Under the pieces are notes generated by a model. It did no database searches and was not told where the DNA came from. It saw nothing but the letters and a program-made list of their open reading frames with translations. DNA of 64,000 nucleotides from Anaerolineales bacterium (GTDB lineage Bacteria > Chloroflexota > Anaerolineae > Anaerolineales > Villigracilaceae), in NCBI GenBank assembly GCA_016934715.1, contig JAFGSI010000026.1:1-64000 (forward strand). Direction: 5' to 3'. The translations under genes were made by a program, and so were the position numbers. This document shows positions 32,965 to 42,206 of this stretch, piece after piece; the first letter of the stretch is position 1, and each line of letters opens with the position of its first letter.

Positions 32965-34494
32965 CTAAGGCTGTGAGAGAGGGTGCCGCAGGTCGAAGAT
33001 AACGTACCCTTCGCCCTCCTCAAGGACCGGATAAGTGGTGTATAGCAATTCCTGTAACTGCGGCTGATTCTCAAACTCATCCAGATCCGTGACCAGGAAA
33101 TAGGACCGATCGGCAGTCATCTCGTTGAACCGGGCGAAGAACTCAGGCATCGACATCCCGGCCATCTCCCGCAGGGCAATATCCCCCTCGTGCGGCCAAT
33201 AAGACGGGATGATCCAGCCCCAGTAGAAGAGCGGATACCCGTAATCCTGAGTCAGGGACACCCCGCGGCTGTCATAGTCGACCGCCTCGCCGAGCTGGGC
33301 CCAGAATTGGACCTGGGGACGATAATCGACCCGGTGGAAGGTCTGGCGCAGGTTCCACAGGTTGATGCTGAAGCCGGCCAGAAGCACAAGGATCGTGAAG
33401 AACCGCGCCAGCCGGCCCGGACCCATCTCGACCAGCCGACGAAGGAGCAAGTCCCCAACCGGGGCCAGGCCGAGCGCCACTATGGGAACCAGCGAGAGGT
33501 GGTAATAGTCATGGGTCATGAAGTAGTAAGCGAAAACCACACCAAACAAAACATAGCCCCCCCACAAGCCTGCCATCCAGACCCGCTTCTCCTTGCCTGC
33601 CAGATACAGGGGGCCCAGCAGGCCAAGCACCAGCGGCAGGAGTCCGACCACGCGTTCGATCTTTGCTTCCGCGCCCAGATAGAAGATCGGATCGAACCAC
33701 AGGTTCGGGAAGAAACGCAGGCTGAACTGATCACTCATGGACCCTTCGACAAAAAAACCATAATACATCCAGATCAGGATCGGTACAGCGGTCAGGAGGC
33801 CCATCACCCAGAACTGGATGCTGCGCAAGGACTTGCGCAGATCGCGGGCGAAGAAGACCCCCGCCAGACCACCCAAGAGGGAAAAGGCAGCCAGCGATTT
33901 GAACAGGATCGCCAGTCCGCCGAGCAGCCCGGCGGCAATGGCCCAGCCCCATTTCCCGGTCCGGAACCAGCGCCACATCGCCCACCAGGCAAACAGGATG
34001 AAGCCCATCATCATGGGATCCGGCTGGAAACTGCGGCTGGAGACAACTGCGTAAGGTGCGAAAAGATAGAAGGCCAGGGCGATCACAGCCCCATCAGGTG
34101 AGACCAGTTCGCGGCCCAGGAAATAGACCGCCAACCCACCCAAGACCCAGAATAACACCGAGTAGAGGCGCGGGTAGAAGAGGTCCTCTTGCCCGATCAG
34201 ACGATAGGTCAGGACCGCCAAGCCATCAATGGAAGGAAACTCCGTCTGTTCGGCCTGCCACTGGCCGACGGCCCGCTCGCGCTGCCAGTCAGGCACAGTA
34301 TCCAGGTTCTCATAATACATCCCGCGCGCAACGATGGCGGTGAACACCTGGCGGGTCGGGTGGAAATCCAAGGGAGCATCGGTCAGGTCGTAGACGCGGA
34401 TACCGATGGCCACGACGAAAAGGACCACCAGGATGACAATGTGCCAGGCCAGGCTGCGGTTGAACAAAGAACTGTTGGTGTCAGAAGGCATCAT
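32965..34494 (-). CDS. GT-C membrane glycosyltransferase (GT39/ArnT-like)
   Basis: A 509-residue polytopic protein with about 11-12 helices. The first loop DLTDAPLDFHPTRQVFTAI, with an acidic position after the first helix, is of the PMT/ArnT (GT39, GT83) type that uses polyprenyl-phosphate sugars outside the membrane. DPMMMGFILFAWWAMWRWF and GLAILFKSLAAFSLLGG are typical of the central helices. The C-terminal part is soluble with YSFLVTDLDEFENQ-like content. It lies between two GT2 genes of the locus (gaps of 69 and 18 nt). Donor and target are unknown. Confidence 0.8.
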   Translation of the reverse strand: MMPSDTNSSLFNRSLAWHIVILVVLFVVAIGIRVYDLTDAPLDFHPTRQVFTAIVARGMYYENLDTVPDWQRERAVGQWQAEQTEFPSIDGLAVLTYRLIGQEDLFYPRLYSVLFWVLGGLAVYFLGRELVSPDGAVIALAFYLFAPYAVVSSRSFQPDPMMMGFILFAWWAMWRWFRTGKWGWAIAAGLLGGLAILFKSLAAFSLLGGLAGVFFARDLRKSLRSIQFWVMGLLTAVPILIWMYYGFFVEGSMSDQFSLRFFPNLWFDPIFYLGAEAKIERVVGLLPLVLGLLGPLYLAGKEKRVWMAGLWGGYVLFGVVFAYYFMTHDYYHLSLVPIVALGLAPVGDLLLRRLVEMGPGRLARFFTILVLLAGFSINLWNLRQTFHRVDYRPQVQFWAQLGEAVDYDSRGVSLTQDYGYPLFYWGWIIPSYWPHEGDIALREMAGMSMPEFFARFNEMTADRSYFLVTDLDEFENQPQLQELLYTTYPVLEEGEGYVIFDLRHPLSQP

Positions 34495-34563
34495 TCCTCG
34501 TCCTCGCGGATAAATCAGACAACGGCCCGCAAGATCAACCGGACCAGGGCTCGAAGGGTTCTT

Positions 34564-35514
34564 TCAAACAGAAAAATCCGTAAAACCAGAGCGAACGAGA
34601 CGGCGGCGCAGGGACAGGTAAAGCGCCTTCAGCCGCCCCAGGCCGAACAGGTTGAGCACGGCCAGCAGCACCCGTCGCCAGGCGCGCAGGATGGTCGGCG
34701 GGTGGGCGACAAAACCGCGCCCATAGTCCTTGAGGGCCGCGCCAGACCGGCCGCCCTCAATGAGATAGAAGGCGCTCAGGCGGTACAGCCCGGCCCGAAT
34801 GCGTTTCTCGTTTCGGGCGAAGACTGGCCCGAGGGCAGGATGGGACTGCATCCAGGTGGCAATCCGGTGAGCTTCGCAAGCAAAGGCCACCGGCTGGGCA
34901 AGATTCTTGGCGCGCGAGTGATAGCGAGCTGCCGCAAGGGGCCTGGGAACGTACAGCATCCCGGCCAGAAGTGCCATGCGCAGCCAGAGATGATGGTCGA
35001 GCAGGCAATGATAGGAAATGTCGAGCAACCCGGCCTGTTCGAGCACCTCCCGGCGCATGAAGACCGCTGGCTGGCCGATGATGTTAAATGCCATCAACTC
35101 TTCGAGGCCCCAGCGGCCGTAGCGCATCAGGTTGATCAGCTGGCCTTTTTCGTCGATCGCAAACACATCCCCGAAGACCAGCCCGACCTGCGGGTTCTCC
35201 CCAAAAATCCGCACCACTTCGGCCAGCACCCCAGGGCGGTACAGGTCATCCGAATTGAGCCAGGCGACGATCTCACCCCGGGCGCGGTGCAGTCCTTTGT
35301 TGATGGCATCGGCCTGGCCCTTGTCTTTTTCAGAAACCCAGCCAGCCAGTTGATCGGCATATTTACGAATGATCTCCAGGCTGCCATCGGTCGAGCCGCC
35401 ATCCATGACGAAATACTCCAGGGCATCAACCTCCTGCTCGAGCACCGAGCGGATGGTCTGCTCCAGGTACTGGGCCTGGTTGAAGGAGGGCGTCACGATC
35501 GAAACGAGGGGCAT
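34564..35514 (-). CDS. GT2-family glycosyltransferase
   Basis: A 316-residue GT-A enzyme. It opens PLVSIVTPSFNQAQYLEQTI and contains VMDGGSTDGSLEII and AWLNSDDLYRPG. The start is the ATG at 35514; an upstream ATG at 35622 would add 36 residues unlike the family. Compared with the paralogue at 32176 it has an extra C-terminal helical part (LLDHHLWLRMALLAG, then a basic tail). A 122-nt gap separates it from the DUF115 gene upstream, the largest in the right half, so a promoter or processing site there is possible. Confidence 0.9.
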   Translation of the reverse strand: MPLVSIVTPSFNQAQYLEQTIRSVLEQEVDALEYFVMDGGSTDGSLEIIRKYADQLAGWVSEKDKGQADAINKGLHRARGEIVAWLNSDDLYRPGVLAEVVRIFGENPQVGLVFGDVFAIDEKGQLINLMRYGRWGLEELMAFNIIGQPAVFMRREVLEQAGLLDISYHCLLDHHLWLRMALLAGMLYVPRPLAAARYHSRAKNLAQPVAFACEAHRIATWMQSHPALGPVFARNEKRIRAGLYRLSAFYLIEGGRSGAALKDYGRGFVAHPPTILRAWRRVLLAVLNLFGLGRLKALYLSLRRRLVRSGFTDFSV

Positions 35515-35636
35515 GTTTATGGGCTCGGTCACGGAAACACAGGTCAGAGAGGTCTCTGCGAGGACATTTAAGAGAATCGCGGATCGGTCTGCTTGGATCA
35601 ACACACTTTGTGACAGGATCACAGGTGAACGGATGA

Positions 35637-36455
35637 TCAGAAGAGCGAATTGTACTCGACTTTGGGAAAGATCGTCAGCTTGCCACCGACGGTCGCGTCC
35701 AATACCTGACGGCCGGCGCGGGTGTAGGTGTCCCTGGCCAGAAGATAGGCACGCTCAGAGGTCTCCAAATCAGGCAGTTGCCACTTGAAGCCTGTGCCGA
35801 AATAGTGGGGAGAGAAATGGTTGGGATCATCCCCTGCGGAGACGATGGTCTGATTGGCTTCGCCCTGGGTGACGAAATTGTGGTCCACGCCAACCAGGAT
35901 GACCTGCTCGAAGCCCAGGTGGAATGCCAGCTGCAGGGCCACATAGGTGACGGTGGCCCCTTCCCACAGGCGGCCGCGGGCATCACGGGAGAATTTCGGC
36001 CCGGTATAGGTCGTGTAAAGGAAAGTCGGCAGTGTGAAGGAGCCAGGCGCGAGATTTGAAAAAACGCGACGGGAGCGCCAGGTCAGGAACGTCGGGACCG
36101 AGAGGGCGGCGATCTCTGCCGCACACTGTTCGATAACCAGGTCATTGATCGAGACCAGGTAGGTGGTGGTGAAGCCCAATTCGGGGAAAAGCAGATAGAT
36201 GCGATTCAACCCGAAGGTGGCTTCCGTGCGCAGTTTCGACAGGTCTGTCTGCCGCAGGGATGGGCCATTGCCGAGGATAAAGCACCGCCTGCCGCGCCGC
36301 GAATCCTTCATCTCCGCCAGGGTCCGGATGCTCTGCCGCCGCCAGGAGTGCAGGGCCGCGGATGGCAGATCCGGCAGGAGGCGCAGCGCATCATAAGCGT
36401 TGCGCGCCGCGCTCCAGAGCGGCGCGGGGGTGAGGCGCTTGAGAACCGCCTTCAT
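35637..36455 (-). CDS. DUF115/MptE-like protein, GT42-like (copy A)
   Basis: 272 residues. FILGNGPSL (59-67) is the nucleotide-binding turn seen in DUF115/Maf proteins and in GT42 sialyltransferases such as Campylobacter CstII. FGLNRIYLLF, GATVTYVALQLAFHLGFEQVILVGVDHNF and DDPNHFSPHYFG (His213) follow in the same order as CstII motifs from memory. In glycan loci such proteins are candidate nonulosonate transferases, in accordance with the CMP-sugar genes here. General annotation would be 6-hydroxymethylpterin pyrophosphokinase MptE-like. A close paralogue lies at 51264. It overlaps the SDR gene by 4 nt. Confidence 0.72.
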   Translation of the reverse strand: MKAVLKRLTPAPLWSAARNAYDALRLLPDLPSAALHSWRRQSIRTLAEMKDSRRGRRCFILGNGPSLRQTDLSKLRTEATFGLNRIYLLFPELGFTTTYLVSINDLVIEQCAAEIAALSVPTFLTWRSRRVFSNLAPGSFTLPTFLYTTYTGPKFSRDARGRLWEGATVTYVALQLAFHLGFEQVILVGVDHNFVTQGEANQTIVSAGDDPNHFSPHYFGTGFKWQLPDLETSERAYLLARDTYTRAGRQVLDATVGGKLTIFPKVEYNSLF

Positions 36456-37225
36456 TCCGTACTTAACCTCGCCGTAGCACCACCATCCACGATCATCGCC
36501 TGGCCGGTCATGAACGAGGACTGGGTTTCGTCAGCCAGGAAATAGATGGCATGCGCGATCTCGGCGGGCCGGCCGACGCGCCCGTTGACTGTCCTGCGGG
36601 CCAGGTTGTCAAGGCGCCTGAAGATGTCTTCGCCGTCGAGGTGGCCGCGGTCGAGGCCGGCGCGCAGCATGGGCGTATCCACCGCACCAGGCAGGATGGC
36701 ATTGACGCGCAGGTTGTCAGGGGCGAACTCGATCGCCATGGCGCGCGTCAGGGCCAGCAACCCACCCTTGCTGGCCGCATAGGCGGCGATATTGGCCGAG
36801 GTCTGCACGGCATGGACGGAAGAGACATTGACGATCGCCCCACCGCCAGCCGTCTTGAAGAGCGGATAGGCCAGCTTGGCACTCAGGAAGACCGAGCGCA
36901 GGTTGGAGGCCATCACGGCATCCCACTCTTCGACGCTGGTGTCCAGCAGCGGCTTGGCGATCTGCACGGCGGCGTTGTTGACCAGGGCATTGAGCTGCTC
37001 GCTGAAGCCGCGCGCCTGTTGGAAAACGGTCTCGAGCGAATCAGGCTGGGAGAGATCGGCCTGGATGAAGAGCCCGTTGGACGGGAATCCATCGCCGAAG
37101 GGCGCCCGGTCCACGCCGATGACGCGCCAGCCGCAGTTATCGAAGAGCTTGACAGTCGCCCGGCCGATCCCTCCGGCTGCGCCGGTGATGAGAAGGGTCT
37201 TGGGGGTAATCCGTTGATTATTCAT
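36452..37225 (-). CDS. SDR-family oxidoreductase
   Basis: A 257-residue classical short-chain dehydrogenase. TLLITGAAGGIGRAT binds NAD(P), LVNNAAVQIAK follows, and the catalytic set is VNVSSVHAVQ (Ser) and YAASKGG (Tyr, Lys). The C-terminus FMTGQAMIVDGG is standard. It overlaps both neighbours by 4 nt and is tightly linked to a D-2-hydroxyacid dehydrogenase and, further up, a CMP-sugar synthetase; this trio suggests it modifies a sugar or 2-oxo acid precursor. Substrate not determined by sequence. Confidence 0.9.
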   Translation of the reverse strand: MNNQRITPKTLLITGAAGGIGRATVKLFDNCGWRVIGVDRAPFGDGFPSNGLFIQADLSQPDSLETVFQQARGFSEQLNALVNNAAVQIAKPLLDTSVEEWDAVMASNLRSVFLSAKLAYPLFKTAGGGAIVNVSSVHAVQTSANIAAYAASKGGLLALTRAMAIEFAPDNLRVNAILPGAVDTPMLRAGLDRGHLDGEDIFRRLDNLARRTVNGRVGRPAEIAHAIYFLADETQSSFMTGQAMIVDGGATARLSTE

Positions 37226-38199
37226 GGTCTCTTTCCCCTGTCCATTTCGCCGAGGGCCTCAGATGGAATCCCCAGGCCATCCAGCAAGTTCTTGATCGTA
37301 TTCCAGTGGACCCGCTCCCAGGCGGCCGGGCTGGAATTTGCGTTGTGTGGGGCGAGCATCACATTGTCCATTGCGCACAAAGGGCTGTCAGACAGCAGGG
37401 GCTCGATCTCGAAGACATCCAGAGCTGCGCCGGCGATCTGCCCGGACTGCAGTGCCGCCACCAGGGCCGCCTCGTCGACGATCGGACCGCGGGCGGTATT
37501 GACCAGGATCGCGGTCGGGCGCATCAGGCCCAGGGCCCGAGCGTTGATCAGGTGCCGGGAGGTCGGGTTCAAGTCACAATTCACAGAAACGAAATCGGAA
37601 CGCGCCAGCAGATCGTCGAGGGACGTCATCGCGATGCCGGTCTCCGCAAGAAAAACGTGGTCGATGGCTACGATATCGTTACCGAGGATCTGCATCCCAA
37701 AGGCGCGCGCCCGGCGGGCGACTGTCTTGCCAATCGTGCCCACGCCGATGATGCCGAGGGTGCACTCGTGCAGGGCCCGTCCAGGGATCTTCTCCCAGAT
37801 GCCCGCCTTGACGGCCGCATCCATCCAGGGCTGGCGGCGGGCGAAGGCCAGCATGTACCCGAAGACACTGTCGGTCACCGGCAGGGTGAAGGCATTCGGC
37901 GTGCGATCGATACGGATCCCCAGCCGGGCGGCAGCCTGCGAATCAATCGAGTCGATGCCGGTGCCCCACTTGGAGATGACCTTCAGACGCGGCAGGCAGG
38001 CCTGCAGGACGCGTTCCGTGTAGCGGTCGTCGCCACAGATGGCCCCGTCGAACTGGCCGGCATAGACGAGCAGGTCAGCTTCCTCGAGTCGTTCGTGGAC
38101 CTCGGGCACGATCACTTCGAGGCCGTACCGATTCAGCACCGGGCGAAAGCGGTCAAGGAAGGGAATCATGTAAGGAGCGGAGAAGAGAATGGTGGACAT
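37222..38199 (-). CDS. D-2-hydroxyacid dehydrogenase (SerA-like)
   Basis: A 325-residue NAD-dependent enzyme. GIIGVGTIGKTVARRA is the Rossmann motif. The catalytic Arg is in NTARGPIVDEAALVAAL, Glu in ALDVFEIEPL and His in MLAPHNANSS. It resembles phosphoglycerate dehydrogenase but lacks the regulatory ACT domain. In glycan loci such enzymes oxidise or reduce sugar-derived 2-hydroxy acids; an ulosonic acid route is possible given the nearby cytidylyltransferase. It overlaps the SDR by 4 nt and follows the sulfatase-fold gene by 25 nt. Confidence 0.9.
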   Translation of the reverse strand: MSTILFSAPYMIPFLDRFRPVLNRYGLEVIVPEVHERLEEADLLVYAGQFDGAICGDDRYTERVLQACLPRLKVISKWGTGIDSIDSQAAARLGIRIDRTPNAFTLPVTDSVFGYMLAFARRQPWMDAAVKAGIWEKIPGRALHECTLGIIGVGTIGKTVARRARAFGMQILGNDIVAIDHVFLAETGIAMTSLDDLLARSDFVSVNCDLNPTSRHLINARALGLMRPTAILVNTARGPIVDEAALVAALQSGQIAGAALDVFEIEPLLSDSPLCAMDNVMLAPHNANSSPAAWERVHWNTIKNLLDGLGIPSEALGEMDRGKRP

Positions 38200-38224
38200 G
38201 GCAGGTCAAGTATATCCTTAAATA

Positions 38225-39760
38225 TCAGGGGAGCGGGCAATCCACATTGAACATGGCTTCGAATTCATAGATGTTCGGTATGGGGGAGTAGTAGCTGGTG
38301 TCAGGGAGGATTTCATAGTCTCCGCCCAGGTAGGTGTTGAAGACCAGACGAAAAGTATTGACCGGGGAAATGGTCGGGTAGAGCAGGTCATTGTGCCCGG
38401 GCAGGTAGTAGGCATTCAGGATCAGGAATTTGCGCGCGCCTGACTGCATCCAGGGGGCATGGTCACCCTGGATGATGATCACCGGTGGCGTGGCGGACTC
38501 CTCCAGCAGGGTCCGGACGGCGATCGTCAGCTGCTGACTGATGTAGGCTGCCTGGTTGACATAACCCTCGGTGTACGCGGCGGATGTATACCGCCGGTCG
38601 GCATTGAGGAACGACGCCGGGTCGGTCCATTCGCCTTCCGGCCCATAGACAAACGGCGGGTGCGGCGGGATGATGTGGATGAAGACGAACTGGGGGCCAG
38701 GCATGGCAGCCAGTTCGTCCATGCTGGCGAAGATGTAGTCCGTCCGGTCGCGGTAACGCCAGCCATCGATGGCATCCAGGTTGATCCAGCCCTGATCCTC
38801 GAGGTGACGAAGCGGCGTGGTGCGCAGCAGCAGGATCTCGAACTCGGTCAGGGTGGACGACATCGACGATGGTTCCATGAACACGTCGGCGTGATCGACC
38901 TCGCTCCAGGCAAATCCGGTGGCGAAGGACACGCTGGTGTAGCCGACTTCTTCGAGCATGATCCGGACCGCACTGTCATCGATCGAGGCCCACAACCGGC
39001 GCCGGCTGCGGCCCTCGGGCTGATAATCGGCACTCAGGTTATGCAGGTAATCCAGGTTGAGCGACGAGGCCAGCGAGACGTCAGTGCGGTTGTAATTGCT
39101 CTGGGCACACCCAGCCACATAGAACCCCAGTGCTTCCAGGTCGGTGATGAACTGGCTGTTGTCGAAGCGGAAGGCGTACTCGAGCAGGTCGGAGCGCCCG
39201 TAGGAGTCGACAATGATGTAATAGATGTCAGGCGGGATCTCCCCCTGAGGGACCTGGAGAGTCTGCCGCGGAGCGTGTTCATCAGCCGGAAGGTCAGCGT
39301 CGCCCTGCGGAGCGGAGAAATGAGCCGCCTGGATCGTGACGACCAGCACCAGCCCAAGCGAGACGACGTTCAGGATGGGTGCAGTCTTTTCGAATTTCAC
39401 CTTGCGCCGCGTCGCCCAAAACAGTCCAAGCAGGGCCAATCCAAGCCACAGACCGCCCAGCCAGATGGGCAGGTTGGCAATCTTCAGTCCCTCTTGCAGC
39501 AAATTGATCACGTGGCCGTAGGTAAAGAAAAGTAACGCCAGAACAGCGCTCCCGAAGGCTGCCCGCTGCCAGTCTCGATAGAACAGGCGCAGGAACAACA
39601 GCAAGGCCAGCGTCGCCGCGACGACCGCCAGCAGCGGACGCAAGGCGCCCTCCAGGCGAATCTCGGACAGGTTCATCTGCAGGAGCGCCAGCACCGGGTA
39701 GGCAGCAACGCAGAGGGGATACCAGGGAAGCTTGAAGGCACGGAGTAGCTGGTTTTTCAC
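38225..39760 (-). CDS. Membrane protein with sulfatase/alkaline-phosphatase-fold domain
   Basis: 511 residues. Four or five N-terminal helices (about 10-150) precede an extracellular sulfatase-like domain. YYIIVDSYGRSDLL supplies a metal-binding Asp, SNYNRTDVSLASSLNLDYL holds the likely Thr nucleophile, IHIIPPHPPFVYGP a His, and IIQGDHAPW the D-H pair. This resembles LTA-synthase/phosphoglycan transferases (e.g. adding phosphoglycerol or phosphoethanolamine) more than soluble sulfatases. It could decorate the polymer outside the membrane. Gap to the cytidylyltransferase is 51 nt. Whether it transfers or hydrolyses phosphate groups cannot be told. Confidence 0.82.
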   Translation of the reverse strand: MKNQLLRAFKLPWYPLCVAAYPVLALLQMNLSEIRLEGALRPLLAVVAATLALLLFLRLFYRDWQRAAFGSAVLALLFFTYGHVINLLQEGLKIANLPIWLGGLWLGLALLGLFWATRRKVKFEKTAPILNVVSLGLVLVVTIQAAHFSAPQGDADLPADEHAPRQTLQVPQGEIPPDIYYIIVDSYGRSDLLEYAFRFDNSQFITDLEALGFYVAGCAQSNYNRTDVSLASSLNLDYLHNLSADYQPEGRSRRRLWASIDDSAVRIMLEEVGYTSVSFATGFAWSEVDHADVFMEPSSMSSTLTEFEILLLRTTPLRHLEDQGWINLDAIDGWRYRDRTDYIFASMDELAAMPGPQFVFIHIIPPHPPFVYGPEGEWTDPASFLNADRRYTSAAYTEGYVNQAAYISQQLTIAVRTLLEESATPPVIIIQGDHAPWMQSGARKFLILNAYYLPGHNDLLYPTISPVNTFRLVFNTYLGGDYEILPDTSYYSPIPNIYEFEAMFNVDCPLP

Positions 39761-39811
39761 GAAGACAGCCTCTTGGTTCGGGGATGATGCAGGTCGTCCC
39801 CAGTCAGGAGA

Positions 39812-40477
39812 TCATTTACGCTGCTGCATCAGGAAGTCGGCGATGGCAAAGTCAAGTTCCTCGTCGATGTCCCAGGCCTCGGCGGCATCGACGGCGAACA
39901 GCCGCGGGCGTTCGCCCAGCCGGTTGCGGCGGCGGACCAGCTCGGCGCGGGCGAAAATATAGAAGCAGGAGTTCTCTTCATAAACCGGAGGCAGGTCCTG
40001 GGTCTGGAGCAGTACGTTCGGATCATGATTCATCGCCCGGCCGTGCTGGTCGTACAGGCGGGTCTGCAGGCGGGTCACCGAGAAGAGCGAGTCGTGCTGG
40101 GGATAATCCGCCAGGAAGGTCTGGATGGCCTGCGAAATCGTCCCGGGGCGCAACAGCGGGTTGGTGCTGTGGGTCTGCAGGTAGAAATCAGCCTGGACCT
40201 GGGCGGTGTCGTAGAGCAGGATCTCGTTCATCGGGATGGCATCGGCGCGCAGGTGCTCGGGGCGCGGCAGGACGACCACCTGCGGGAAGTCGCTGCGAAG
40301 ACCATCCATCACAGGCTGCGAGTCAGTATCGACAACGATCTGCCCGATCTCGGGCACGGCCAGCAAGGTCGTGATGATGTGCTGGTAGAGCGGTATCCCC
40401 GCCAGCGGGCGGTAGTTCTTGCCCGGGACGCGCTGGCTGTGATGCCGCATGGGGACGAGGGCAGCGATGATTGTCAT
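39812..40477 (-). CDS. CMP-sugar cytidylyltransferase (acylneuraminate type)
   Basis: A 221-residue enzyme related to NeuA and KdsB, which activates an ulosonic acid with CTP. IAALVPMRHHSQRVPGKNYRPL is the nucleotide-binding start (R...S.R.PGKN), then VVDTDSQPVMDGL, LQTHSTNPLLRPGTI, and AVDAAEAWDIDEELDFAIA, with the terminal Asp residues of the family. It is distinct from the NeuA domain at 56331 in length and start motif. Its neighbours, SDR and D-hydroxyacid dehydrogenase, suggest a separate precursor pathway. The sugar it activates is not known. Confidence 0.85.
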   Translation of the reverse strand: MTIIAALVPMRHHSQRVPGKNYRPLAGIPLYQHIITTLLAVPEIGQIVVDTDSQPVMDGLRSDFPQVVVLPRPEHLRADAIPMNEILLYDTAQVQADFYLQTHSTNPLLRPGTISQAIQTFLADYPQHDSLFSVTRLQTRLYDQHGRAMNHDPNVLLQTQDLPPVYEENSCFYIFARAELVRRRNRLGERPRLFAVDAAEAWDIDEELDFAIADFLMQQRK

Positions 40478-40480
40478 AGG

Positions 40481-41413
40481 TCACTCATTATACCGAATCG
40501 GCTCGACCTCCCGTTTTGGGAGAGCATCCTTCTCCCAGCCAACGTGATAGTAGAAGGTCTGGCGCAGTTCGGGGGTCAACAGGCTGGCAGAGCGATACCC
40601 CTGGTAGGTCCCCAGGAACTGATTCCAGCGAAACCAGAAGATGCTTGCCAGACTGCGCCACAGGACCCGCTGCCGGAAGGCGTGCAGCAGATCGAACCCG
40701 ATGCTGGAGATCACGTTACGCAGGAAGTCATACAGATTAAAGTGGGCCTCGGAAAAAATGCGCTTGAAGGCCATCGCTTCGCGCCGGTAGCGGTTGCGGA
40801 CCCCGCGCGGGGTCTCATGATGGACATGCATGATCTCCGCCTCGGCGACGTAGGCGATGGCCCGCCCCGTTGCCTGGGCCGCCCTGGCCCAGGCCAGGTC
40901 CTCCAGGCCGGTCAGGGTCTCGTCATAGGGGTGTTCTTCCCAAACGGAACGGCGGATGGCAGCGTTGGCGTTGTTGCAAAATGGATGAGTCTGCCGGCCA
41001 ACAGACTGGTCGGGATACCAGCGGGCAAAGACCTGCTGCTCAGAGAAGCGGGCCGTCGCCGGACCGCGCTGCCGGCCGTAGGTCAGGGCGACCTGCGGGT
41101 CGGCGAACGGCTCGAGCAGGCACTCCAGCCAGTCGGGGTAGACCGGGTAGACATGGGCGCTGGCAATCACAACCAGTTCGCTGGTCGCAGCGGCCAGACC
41201 CAGGTTGAGCGAACGCCCGAAGGTGAATTCCTTCGGCCGGATGTGGACCACCCTGGCCCCATAGCAGGTGGCGATCGCCACTGTGCTGTCGGTCGAGCCC
41301 GAATCGACCAGGATGACCTCCACATCCCGCACCGTCTGGTGACGGATGCCCTCCATCAGGCGTCCGATGTGAGCCTCCTCGTTATATGCACGGATGACAA
41401 TGGAACAGCGCAT
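40481..41413 (-). CDS. GT2-family glycosyltransferase
   Basis: A 310-residue GT-A enzyme. It starts MRCSIVIRAYNEEAHIGRL, with VEVILVDSGSTDSTVAIA and an acidic site later; PYDETLTGLEDLAWARAAQATG and MHVHHETPRGVRNRYRREA are characteristic of rhamnosyltransferase-like GT2s. The ATG at 41413 is one nucleotide beyond the formyltransferase stop; an earlier ATG at 41485 would read through that gene and is rejected. It lies between the cytidylyltransferase and formyltransferase genes. Donor unknown. Confidence 0.9.
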   Translation of the reverse strand: MRCSIVIRAYNEEAHIGRLMEGIRHQTVRDVEVILVDSGSTDSTVAIATCYGARVVHIRPKEFTFGRSLNLGLAAATSELVVIASAHVYPVYPDWLECLLEPFADPQVALTYGRQRGPATARFSEQQVFARWYPDQSVGRQTHPFCNNANAAIRRSVWEEHPYDETLTGLEDLAWARAAQATGRAIAYVAEAEIMHVHHETPRGVRNRYRREAMAFKRIFSEAHFNLYDFLRNVISSIGFDLLHAFRQRVLWRSLASIFWFRWNQFLGTYQGYRSASLLTPELRQTFYYHVGWEKDALPKREVEPIRYNE

Positions 41414-41414
41414 C

Positions 41415-42206
41415 TCAGAATTGGCGATACATTTTCGGTTCGCGCCGGGGCAACCTGCCTTCAAGATATTGGCGGGCAATATCATCAGAGTACACGTTGT
41501 AGATCATACGCAGGTGCTGGGGCATGAAATCGCCGGCCAGGAAATTCTTCCCGGTTGCTTTCTGTCGGCGGGTTTCCCATTTTCCCTTTGCGTCGAAGAT
41601 CTTCAGCAATTCGACCGCCTGATTGGCAGACTCGGCCACCGTTTTGCAGGCCACATCATGGATCCCGTCGGCGGCATCCAAAGCGGGAACGACCTGGTGA
41701 ATGATCTCGCCCGCATCCGGTTCCGAAACAATGTAGTGAAAGGTGCTGCCGGCGTAAGCCGGTTCAAGAAAATAGAATGGCCAGAAAAGGGTTGCAGCGC
41801 CGCGATAGCGCGGGGAGAGGCCCAGGTGCAGGTTGACCGCACCCCCTGGCAAGGCAGAAAAGAGCGGCTCACGCACCATCCCGGAACCGAAGACCAGGAC
41901 CAGGTCCGGATCGTGCGAACGAACAAAGTCCACGGACTCGGAAGTGTTGAGCGTGTCATGGCTGACCTCGCGGATCGGGCAGTCCGGGAAGGGCTGTTCA
42001 CCAAAATACTTCTTTTCGGCCTTCTCGCGGTTGGCGAAATGGAGGACAAAGTTCTGGTGATCGATCTCCTCCAGGCCATCCGGAGGCTGCGGAAGCAGAT
42101 TCTCGCGGATCTCGATCAGCGCGCCAGCCAGCTGGAATTGCTTGCAAATGGTGTTGATGTAGTAAAGATGCCGGGGGTGGCTGCCCCCAATCCAGAAGAG
42201 CTTCAT
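41415..42206 (-). CDS. Formyltransferase-family protein
   Basis: A 263-residue protein with the formyl_trans_N fold found in methionyl-tRNA formyltransferase and sugar N-formyltransferases. The catalytic trio is visible: Asn125 and His127 in GGAVNLHLGLSPRYRGAATLF, and Asp164 in EPDAGEIIH. The oligomer or C-terminal OB domain of tRNA formyltransferase is absent, which favours a small-molecule or sugar substrate. It overlaps the DUF4910 gene by 4 nt. In this locus the role may be N-formylation of an amino sugar or nonulosonate using 10-formyl-THF; this is an inference. Confidence 0.85.
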   Translation of the reverse strand: MKLFWIGGSHPRHLYYINTICKQFQLAGALIEIRENLLPQPPDGLEEIDHQNFVLHFANREKAEKKYFGEQPFPDCPIREVSHDTLNTSESVDFVRSHDPDLVLVFGSGMVREPLFSALPGGAVNLHLGLSPRYRGAATLFWPFYFLEPAYAGSTFHYIVSEPDAGEIIHQVVPALDAADGIHDVACKTVAESANQAVELLKIFDAKGKWETRRQKATGKNFLAGDFMPQHLRMIYNVYSDDIARQYLEGRLPRREPKMYRQF

